DNA from: Streptomyces sp. GS7
GTDB lineage: Bacteria; Actinomycetota; Actinomycetes; Streptomycetales; Streptomycetaceae
Assembly: GCF_009834125.1 (NCBI RefSeq)
Contig: NZ_CP047146.1
Coordinates: forward strand, 868,001 to 932,000
Reading direction: 5' to 3'
DNA: 64,000 nucleotides
Shown one piece after another: positions 47,813 to 53,806 of this stretch. The first letter of the stretch is position 1. Each line of letters opens with the position of its first letter. Under the pieces are notes generated by a model. It had not been told where the DNA came from. It was given only the letters and a program-made list of their open reading frames with translations, and did no database searches. The position numbers were made by a program, and so were the translations under genes.

Positions 47813-49512
47813 ACGGCCGGGTCATCGCCGGGCGTTACGAACTCTCCGTACTGCTCGGCCAGGGCGGCATGGGCCAGGTCTGGATCGGCTACGACCGCCG
47901 CCTGGACCGCCGGGTCGGCGTCAAGCTGCTGCGCCCCGACCGGGTCGCGGGCACCCCGGACGGCGAGGAGATGCGCCGCCGCTTCGTCCGCGAGTGCCGG
48001 GTCACCGCCCAGGTCGACCACCCCGGACTCGTCACCGTCCACGACGCCGGCAGCGACGACGAGGACCTCTACCTGGTCATGCAGTACGTCGACGGCGCCG
48101 ACCTCTCCGACCACCTCGCCGAGCACGACCCCTACCCCTGGCCGTGGGCGGTCTCCGTCGCCGCCCAGCTCTGCGCCGTACTGGCCTCCGTCCACGCCGT
48201 GCCGATCGTCCACCGCGACCTCAAGCCGCGCAACGTCATGATCCGGCCGGACGGTTCCGTCGTCGTCCTCGACCTGGGCATCGCCTCCGCCCTGGACACC
48301 GACACCACCCGCCTCACCCACACCGGCTCGCCCATCGGCAGCCCCGCGTACATGGCGCCCGAGCAGGCGATGGGCGGCGCCGTCGGCCCGTACACCGACC
48401 TGTACGCCCTCGGGGTGCTGCTGCACGAACTCCTCAGCGGCGAGGTCCCGTTCGCCGGCTCCACCGCGCTCGGCGTCCTGCACCGCCACCTCTACGAGGA
48501 GCCCGTCCCGGTCCGCCGGCTCCGCCCCGACGTCCCCGAAGCCCTCGAAGCGCTCGTCCTGCACCTCCTGCGCAAGGACCCCCGGGCGCGCCCCGCCGAC
48601 GCCCAGGAGGTCTACGCGGCCCTGGCCCCCCTCCTCCCCACCGCCTCCGTGGGCCCGCACGCCCCGCCGGCCCCGGCCACCCCGCCGGCCCCGATGGACC
48701 CCACCCGCCCCTTCCGCCGGCCGCACGCCCCGTGGCCGTCCCGCGCGGCAGGCGCCCCGGTACCCGCCCCGGCGGCGTCCACCCCCCGCGCCCCCGAGCC
48801 GTCACCGGCCGCCCGCCCGGTCGCCGCGACGGCCGCCCCCGCCCGCCCGGTCCACGACCCCCGCACCTCCCTCCAGAGCGACCGGCACGACCGCTCCGCC
48901 GGCGCCTCGCACGGGTCCGCCCTCCTCACTCCCTCCTCGTCCACCGGTGCCGTTCCGGACGTGGCCGCCGCCGTCGACGAGGTCAAGGACCTCCTCGACC
49001 AGGGCCGCATCACCCGCGCCGTGGACATCCTCGGCGGCATCCTCCCGGCCGCCGCCGAACGCCACGGCGCCCAGTCCCCGGTCGTCCGCACCCTCCGCAA
49101 GCAGTACGCCGCCACCCTCATGGACGACGGCCAGTACCGCCGCGCACTGCCCGAACTACGGCTCCTGGCAGAGGAGTTCGCCAAGGAGTCCGGCGCCGCT
49201 GCCACCCGCCAGGCCCTCCAGTTCCACTACGAGGCCGCCCAGTGCCTGGAGCAGCTCGGCGAGGTGTCCCAGGCCCTGGAGGAGTACCGCGCCCTCCTCC
49301 CGTACTTCGAGCACTACGCCGACGACCCGGTCCGCCCCCTGGAGATCCGCCGCTCCATAGGACACCTCCTCCTGGCCCAGGGCGAACGCGCCGCCGCCCA
49401 GGACGCCCTCTCCCGCCTCCTCTACGACGCCGAACGCCTCCACGGGCCGCACCACGCCTTCCCGTCGGAGATCCGCCGCACGCTGTACTGGCTGGGTCAG
49501 GTGCAGGGCTGA
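47809..49512 (+). CDS. Cytoplasmic Hanks-type Ser/Thr protein kinase with TPR-like C-terminus
   Basis: 567 aa. The kinase domain is complete: glycine loop 'LLGQGGMGQVW' (15-25), Lys39 in 'VGVKLL', the catalytic loop 'HRDLKPRN' (135-142), 'DLG' at 155-157 and 'SPAYMAPEQ' in the activation segment. It has no transmembrane segment or PASTA repeats. A Pro/Ala-rich linker (about 275-385) leads to a helical, TPR-like region ('VDILGGILPAAAERHG', 'ALEEYRALLPYFEHYADDPV'). GTG at 47809 overlaps the stop of the membrane-protein gene and follows AAGGAGGAAGG. The coupled membrane protein may anchor or regulate it. Confidence 0.92.
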   Translation: MNGRVIAGRYELSVLLGQGGMGQVWIGYDRRLDRRVGVKLLRPDRVAGTPDGEEMRRRFVRECRVTAQVDHPGLVTVHDAGSDDEDLYLVMQYVDGADLSDHLAEHDPYPWPWAVSVAAQLCAVLASVHAVPIVHRDLKPRNVMIRPDGSVVVLDLGIASALDTDTTRLTHTGSPIGSPAYMAPEQAMGGAVGPYTDLYALGVLLHELLSGEVPFAGSTALGVLHRHLYEEPVPVRRLRPDVPEALEALVLHLLRKDPRARPADAQEVYAALAPLLPTASVGPHAPPAPATPPAPMDPTRPFRRPHAPWPSRAAGAPVPAPAASTPRAPEPSPAARPVAATAAPARPVHDPRTSLQSDRHDRSAGASHGSALLTPSSSTGAVPDVAAAVDEVKDLLDQGRITRAVDILGGILPAAAERHGAQSPVVRTLRKQYAATLMDDGQYRRALPELRLLAEEFAKESGAAATRQALQFHYEAAQCLEQLGEVSQALEEYRALLPYFEHYADDPVRPLEIRRSIGHLLLAQGERAAAQDALSRLLYDAERLHGPHHAFPSEIRRTLYWLGQVQG

Positions 49513-49534
49513 GCCGGCGGCCCGCGGCGGGCCC

Positions 49535-49564
49535 GGGGGCGCACCGCTCACGCACCGCGCCCCC
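49535..49564 (+). terminator. Hairpin after the kinase gene
   Basis: An 8-bp stem, gggggcgc (49535-49542) and gcgccccc (49557-49564), with a 14-nt loop, 23 bp past the kinase stop. Confidence 0.6.
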
Positions 49565-49657
49565 GCCCCGCCCTCGCCCGGCCGCACCCGGAGAACCGAC
49601 CCCCGCACGGATCGTTGGCCGAAGCAGTGGCCCTGGGCCACGCCGACTCCATAGCAT

Positions 49658-49672
49658 CGACCTTCAAGGTCG
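49658..49672. promoter_or_regulatory. Palindrome upstream of the SurA-like lipoprotein
   Basis: cgacctt-c-aaggtcg, perfect 7-bp arms around one base, 45 bp before the start codon. It could be an operator. No sigma-factor hexamers nearby were convincing. Confidence 0.4.
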
Positions 49673-49716
49673 AGTCTCCGTCCGTTCCGTCGTCGCACGA
49701 TCTGCCGGGAGGCCAA

Positions 49717-50358
49717 GTGTTCCGCCGTAGGACAGCGCTCTCCGTTTCCGCCGCCGCCGCTCTGCTGGCCGCGACCCCCCTGCTCGCCGCCTGCGGCACC
49801 GATGCGCATCCCGGTGCCGCCGCCATCGTCGACGGAAAGCGGATCACCGTCGCGCAGTTGCAGTCCAGGGTGAGGGACATCCGCGCCGCGCAGGCCACGT
49901 CCCCGCAGGGCGAGCAGCTGGTCACGAACACCGGGCGGCTCAGCCTGGCCACCCTCAACGGCATGATCTTCGACGAGGTGCTGGCGCGGGCCGCGAAGGA
50001 CGCCGGGGTGCGGGTCACCCGCTCCGACGTCCAGCAGTGGCGGGAGACGGCCGAGCAGCGCTCCGGCGGCGCGGAGCGGCTGAAGCTGATGTGGATCCAG
50101 CAGGGCATCGCACCCGACGAGATCGACGCGATGGCCCGCAACCAGCTGCTGATGGACGGCCTGGCCCGGCACCTGGGCGCGGACCGCAACCTGCCGCAGG
50201 GCCAGCAGAAGCTCGCCCAGGTGCTGTCCAGGACGTCCCGGGACATGGGCATCGACGTCAACCCGCGCTTCGGCAAGTGGGACGACCAGCAGGTCATCCT
50301 CGGCGAGACCAAGGACCCGTGGATCACCCCGGCCGCGCCGCAACAGCAGCAGGTCTAG
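49717..50358 (+). CDS. SurA N-domain-like lipoprotein
   Basis: 213 aa from the GTG at 49717, with GGGAGG 4-5 nt upstream. The signal peptide 'VFRRRTALSVSAAAALLAAT' is followed by lipobox 'LLAACGTDAHPG', so the mature protein is a lipid-anchored exported protein. The body reads as a SurA N-terminal chaperone domain: 'AAIVDGKRITVAQLQSRVRD', then 'LATLNGMIFDEVLARAAKDA' and 'GVRVTRSDVQQWRET'. The C-terminus is 'NPRFGKWDDQQVILGETKDP'. It has no parvulin prolyl-isomerase domain. It probably helps fold exported proteins. A 7-bp-arm palindrome (49658-49672) lies upstream. Confidence 0.88.
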   Translation: MFRRRTALSVSAAAALLAATPLLAACGTDAHPGAAAIVDGKRITVAQLQSRVRDIRAAQATSPQGEQLVTNTGRLSLATLNGMIFDEVLARAAKDAGVRVTRSDVQQWRETAEQRSGGAERLKLMWIQQGIAPDEIDAMARNQLLMDGLARHLGADRNLPQGQQKLAQVLSRTSRDMGIDVNPRFGKWDDQQVILGETKDPWITPAAPQQQQV

Positions 50359-50424
50359 GGCCTGACCCCTGGGGAGGGGGCGGGCACCGGCGTCTCTGTC
50401 ACCCCCTTGCGTTACGTTCGATGC

Positions 50425-51435
50425 GTGAACGCTGACGCCTCCTCCGCCGCCGACGCCGGCGCCGAGCCCCACCCCCAGGGCGCCGGCACCGGCCGCCTGG
50501 TCCTGCTCACGACCAGCCACCGGGTCGCCCCCGGACTGCTGTCCTGGCCCGCGTGGCAGATCGTGCGGGCCGCCGAGCGGGTGCTGTGCGCCGACCCGGA
50601 CCATCCGCAGCTGCCCTACCTACGGGAGGCCGGCGTCACCGTCGAGATCGCCGCCCCCACCGCCCGCGAACTGGTCGACTACTGCGTGCCCGGCGCCCGC
50701 ACGGCCGTCGTCATCACCTCCGCCGACGGCGAGAGCGCGCTGACCGACGGCCTGGCCCGGCTCGCCGGCTCCGGCCGCGAAACCATGCCCGACCTCGAAC
50801 TCCTCCCCGGCTCCTACGACCTCCCCGGCGCCCGCCTGCTCGACCTCGTCCAGGTCATGGACCAGATCCGCGCCGAGTGCCCCTGGAGCAGCATCCGCAC
50901 CCACCGCGACCTGGCCAAGTACGCCATCGAGGAGGCGTACGAGCTGGTCGAGGCCATCGAGGAGGGCGACCGCGAGGCGCTGCGCGAGGAACTGGGCGAT
51001 GTGCTCCTCCAGGTCGTCTTCCACGCCCGGATCGCCCAGGACGACCCCGACGAGCCGTTCTCGGTCGACGACGTGGCCGGCACGATCGTCGAGAAGCTGC
51101 TCCACCGCCACCCCCACGTCTTCGGCGCCGAGACCGCCGAGACCCCCGAGGACGTCAAGGCCCACTGGCTCCGCACCAAGGCCGAGGAGAAGCAGCGCGA
51201 CTCCGTCACCGAGGGCATCCCGCTCGCCCAGCCCGGCCTCGCCCTGGCCGCCAAGCTCGCCTCCCGGGTTCGCACGGCGGGCCTGAACGTCCCGACGCCC
51301 TCGGGGCCGGGCATCGGCTACGAGCTGCTGGCGCTGGCCGTCCGCGCCGAGTCCGAGGGCGTCGACCCGGAGGCGGCACTCCGGGCGGCGGCCCGGACGT
51401 ACCGGGATGCGGTGGTGGCGGCCGAAGGCCGCTGA
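50425..51435 (+). CDS. mazG: Nucleoside triphosphate pyrophosphohydrolase MazG
   Basis: 336 aa from the GTG at 50425. The N-terminal ~135 residues ('VLLTTSHRVAPGLLSWPAWQ', 'RVLCADPDHPQLPYLREAGV') resemble the tetrapyrrole-methylase-like extension seen in Gram-positive MazG proteins. The MazG core follows: 'ECPWSSIRTHRDLAKYAIEE' and 'AYELVEAIEEGDREALREEL' with the metal-binding acidic residues, then 'GDVLLQVVFHARIAQDD'. It hydrolyses aberrant or excess NTPs. There is no Shine-Dalgarno sequence; TACGTT at 50413-50418 lies where a -10 would start transcription at the GTG, suggesting a leaderless mRNA. The 3' end has a decayed second copy at 53715-53779. Confidence 0.93.
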   Translation: MNADASSAADAGAEPHPQGAGTGRLVLLTTSHRVAPGLLSWPAWQIVRAAERVLCADPDHPQLPYLREAGVTVEIAAPTARELVDYCVPGARTAVVITSADGESALTDGLARLAGSGRETMPDLELLPGSYDLPGARLLDLVQVMDQIRAECPWSSIRTHRDLAKYAIEEAYELVEAIEEGDREALREELGDVLLQVVFHARIAQDDPDEPFSVDDVAGTIVEKLLHRHPHVFGAETAETPEDVKAHWLRTKAEEKQRDSVTEGIPLAQPGLALAAKLASRVRTAGLNVPTPSGPGIGYELLALAVRAESEGVDPEAALRAAARTYRDAVVAAEGR

Positions 51436-51461
51436 GGGGGGCTGCTTAAGTACCGTTGGGG
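51387..51461. repeat. Direct repeat A: 3' end of mazG
   Basis: Contains ggcggcccgg (51387-51396), gggatgcggtggtggc (51404-51419) and gtaccgttgggg (51450-51461). The same three blocks recur in the same order at 53715-53779. Confidence 0.8.
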
Positions 51462-51482
51462 GAGCAGAGCCGGACAGAACAG

Positions 51483-51518
51483 GGCCCCGTACGTGCACCC
51501 CAGTGCACGTACGGGGCC
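51483..51518 (+). terminator. Terminator after mazG
   Basis: A perfect 16-bp stem, ggccccgtacgtgcac (51483-51498) and gtgcacgtacggggcc (51503-51518), with a 4-nt loop. Confidence 0.88.
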
Positions 51519-51597
51519 AGCGGCCACGCCCTGACCGCCGAGGGTTACTGTCCGATGCGCTGATCTGCCTAACTCGCCGTCGCTCAGCGAGCCGGGG

Positions 51598-51774
51598 TCA
51601 CTTGCCGTCTCCTCCTTGCGGTTGCGGGTCACGCGGAGCCTCGGGTGGCATCGGGCCACCGTCGTGTTTCCCGCCATCAACTTCCACGGCGGCGGGGTGA
51701 CGGAACGGGATGCCGCGCCAACCCTTGGCGTCGGGCGTGCGCGTCTCATACGTATCGACGCTCACAGCACTCAT
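51598..51774 (-). CDS. Small hypothetical protein with a strong ribosome-binding site
   Basis: 58 aa, not recognised. The ATG at 51774 has AGGAGG at 51782-51787, 7 nt upstream, one of the best such signals in the window; that is the main reason to believe it. The peptide begins 'MSAVSVDTYETRTPDAKGWR' and its second half is Gly/Pro/Asp-rich ('PPEAPRDPQPQGGDGK'). It lies 217 bp downstream of an XRE regulator gene on the same strand, where a DUF397 gene often sits, but it lacks the DUF397 pattern. It could be a regulator partner, a peptide precursor or a chance ORF. Confidence 0.5.
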   Translation of the reverse strand: MSAVSVDTYETRTPDAKGWRGIPFRHPAAVEVDGGKHDGGPMPPEAPRDPQPQGGDGK

Positions 51775-51991
51775 TGGCTAACCTCCTGTTTCGAGAGGGC
51801 CACGCCGCCGTACCGTCGATGGCGTGGCCGATTCCAACGTCCAGGTGCCCAGCGGGAGTTCTCCAAGGTGCCGCCTGTACCGAAGCGGACTCGTCATGAC
51901 TCGCGCGCTGTCGCCTCACGTCGTCGTAGGGCGATAACGCTAGAAATAGCCGGGAGTTGACCTCAACGAACTTGCGCGGACTTGCGCCCGC

Positions 51992-52837
51992 TCACCCGAG
52001 AGAGTCGATTGCCGCCGTGATCAGTGCCCGTGCCGAGGCGCCGTAGACGGCCAAGTCCGCCAGGTCGGCGAAGGTGCAGGCGTACATGCTGATCTCGCGC
52101 GGCTGTGTGATGGTCAGGAAGGCAGAGACGAGTTCCACGTTGACCTGGGCGTGGTCAAAGATCCAGAAGTCCTCTACCGGCCACAGCGCGGTGCGGTCCG
52201 CGTCAAGCGGGATCACTCCCAGGCTGACGTTGGGGAGGGTGGCTACAGACAGGAGGTGGCCGAGTTGGCCGGCCATGATTGCTGCTCCGCCGATGCGGTG
52301 TCGTAGAACACTCTCCTCCAAAAGGACTGCGAAGCGGCGGGTCCCCTCGTGGAGGATGCGTTGCTTGTCCACCCGGACTTGAACGGCCTCGTCCAGATCG
52401 TCGGGCAGGGCGCGCCGGTCGCGAATCGCCCTGAGTAGTGCCTCGATGTAGGCGCGGGTCTGGAGGGGGCCGGGAATCAGGCACGACGAGTAGGCGCGGA
52501 AGCGCCGCGTTCGTTCCCAGAGCGGGAGGACGGACTCTTGTGCCCGGCGGAGACCGGTCCGTTCCATGCGTCGCCACTCGACGTACGCACCGTCGATGTT
52601 GCGCGCGGTGGCTATCAGATCGGCCGTCTGCTCCTCCGCGCCGCAGTGCAGCGTCCACACTCGCAGATCACCGTCGGACGGCCCTGTACGGCCGTTCTCG
52701 ATACGGCTGCACTTGCTCTCGTGCCAGCCAGCCCTGGCGGCAAGCTCCCGCGCTGTCAGACCTGAGTCCTTCCGGATCTCGCGCAGGCGCTTGCCCAGGG
52801 CCTCTCGGGCTTGCTGGACGCTGGACGATGAAGTCAC
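51992..52837 (-). CDS. XRE-family regulator with DUF5753 domain
   Basis: 281 aa. The N-terminal HTH is 'LGKRLREIRKDSGLTARELA' followed by 'ARAGWHESKCSRIENGRTGP' (about 14-53). The DUF5753 domain begins around 'AYSSCLIPGPLQTRAYIEAL' (about 114) and includes 'VLLEESVLRHRIGGAAIMAG' and 'VSLGVIPLDADRTALWPVED'. Such regulators act with small partner proteins. It is the last gene of a three-gene leftward operon (76-aa protein, DUF6879, XRE), 25 bp after DUF6879. The whole cassette lies between two copies of the mazG 3' end. Confidence 0.92.
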   Translation of the reverse strand: MTSSSSVQQAREALGKRLREIRKDSGLTARELAARAGWHESKCSRIENGRTGPSDGDLRVWTLHCGAEEQTADLIATARNIDGAYVEWRRMERTGLRRAQESVLPLWERTRRFRAYSSCLIPGPLQTRAYIEALLRAIRDRRALPDDLDEAVQVRVDKQRILHEGTRRFAVLLEESVLRHRIGGAAIMAGQLGHLLSVATLPNVSLGVIPLDADRTALWPVEDFWIFDHAQVNVELVSAFLTITQPREISMYACTFADLADLAVYGASARALITAAIDSLG

Positions 52838-52862
52838 GTTCGAGTGTTCGGGGTGCGTGCTG

Positions 52863-53375
52863 TCAGACCGGCCGGTACTCCTCGTGAGGAGTCGCCCTTT
52901 CCCAGACCGCTTCGAAGGCTGTCACGCACGCACGAACCACAGCGGGGTCGGTCACCAGCTCTTCGCCGGTCATCTCCCCGTTACCGTTGAAGTGGTTGAA
53001 CAGCACTGACGAACGGTCGAAGATCCAGCAGTCGTTGCCCGGCAACAGCAGCCAAGACGCGTGCCGACGGGGCAGCCAGCGCACCAACTCGCCAGCCTTG
53101 ACGTTGTGTCCGCCGGTGAGCGCGTGCTCATACCGAATGTAGGCGGAGACGGGTTCCGAGACGACTCGCGCACGCCGCACGTCCACGCCTTGGGCCACCG
53201 CAGCCGAAACAAGGTCGATCCACCAGGGCCAGCGCTCGGCGGGATCGAAGTGGTTTCCCGCCGTCCACTCCTGGTAGTCCGCATCCAGTGCGTACGAGTC
53301 CCTGGCTTCGAGGTGCCACGCACTGTGCTCGGCAGACCGAAACAGATCCTCAAACGTCGGCTGTGTCGTCACCAC
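52863..53375 (-). CDS. DUF6879 family protein
   Basis: 170 aa. The DUF6879 features are 'FEDLFRSAEHSAWHLEARDS' and 'YALDADYQEW' at the N-terminus, 'GVDVRRARVVSEPVSAYIRY' and 'EHALTGGHNVKAGELVRWLP' in the middle, and 'LLLPGNDCWIFDRSSVLFNH' in the second half. The family is actinobacterial, commonly encoded beside XRE regulators, and uncharacterised. Its start overlaps the end of the 76-aa gene by 26 bp, and its stop is 25 bp before the XRE gene. Confidence 0.85.
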   Translation of the reverse strand: MVTTQPTFEDLFRSAEHSAWHLEARDSYALDADYQEWTAGNHFDPAERWPWWIDLVSAAVAQGVDVRRARVVSEPVSAYIRYEHALTGGHNVKAGELVRWLPRRHASWLLLPGNDCWIFDRSSVLFNHFNGNGEMTGEELVTDPAVVRACVTAFEAVWERATPHEEYRPV

Positions 53376-53580
53376 CGCTCACCTCCGGGAAGAACCGCAT
53401 CATGCGCCTGGGGAACTCGATCACCGTTTCATGAGCCGGGATGTCCATCTGGGCAAGCCGCTCAGTGTCCGTGACCCGCCATCCTTGCAGGATGTAGTTC
53501 CCGGTCTCGTCGTCCAGATACACCGTCGGTGAGCCGTTGTTAGGGCTCTCCGGATCCTTGCCCAGCCGCTGCAAAGCCAT
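53350..53580 (-). CDS. Small protein, first gene of the XRE-DUF6879 cassette
   Basis: 76 aa, not a named family I can assign with confidence. It contains 'GSPTVYLDDETGNYILQGWR' and 'ETVIEFPRRMMRFFPEVSGG', a compact mixed alpha/beta-looking peptide often found with DUF6879 genes. The start at 53580 follows AGGGAGG by about 7 nt. It shares the divergent promoter region 53581-53806 with the STAND-like gene. Confidence 0.72.
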   Translation of the reverse strand: MALQRLGKDPESPNNGSPTVYLDDETGNYILQGWRVTDTERLAQMDIPAHETVIEFPRRMMRFFPEVSGGDDTADV

Positions 53581-53714
53581 CGTGTCCTCCCTTGCCTCGG
53601 GTGACGATCAACAAGTTTGAGCTTGCGCCTGATCACCCCGGCGTGCCAGCGACTTGCACGAACTTCTAACCCATGATGGCTGCGTCGCGATCGCCCGGAG
53701 GCAGCGTTGCACGT

Positions 53715-53779
53715 GGCGGCCCGGCCTGCGGGGATGCGGTGGTGGCAGCCGACGGGGAGGTTGGTGAGTACCGTTGGGG
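53715..53779. repeat. Direct repeat B: decayed copy of the mazG 3' end
   Basis: Contains ggcggcccgg (53715-53724), gggatgcggtggtggc (53731-53746) and gtaccgttgggg (53768-53779), in the same order as in mazG but with small indels that break the reading frame. It lies directly upstream of the STAND-like gene. Confidence 0.75.
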
Positions 53780-53806
53780 AGCGGTAGTTGAGGGGGAGGG
53801 ACTGGG

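Noticed and set aside
51483..51518. Attachment-site core for an integrase
   Set aside because: The long palindrome is a mazG terminator with no second copy at 53.7 kb, and no integrase gene lies in the cassette.
51318..51749. 143-codon minus-strand ORF over the mazG end and terminator
   Set aside because: It reads through a strong terminator hairpin and antisense to mazG; no ribosome-binding site and no recognisable features.
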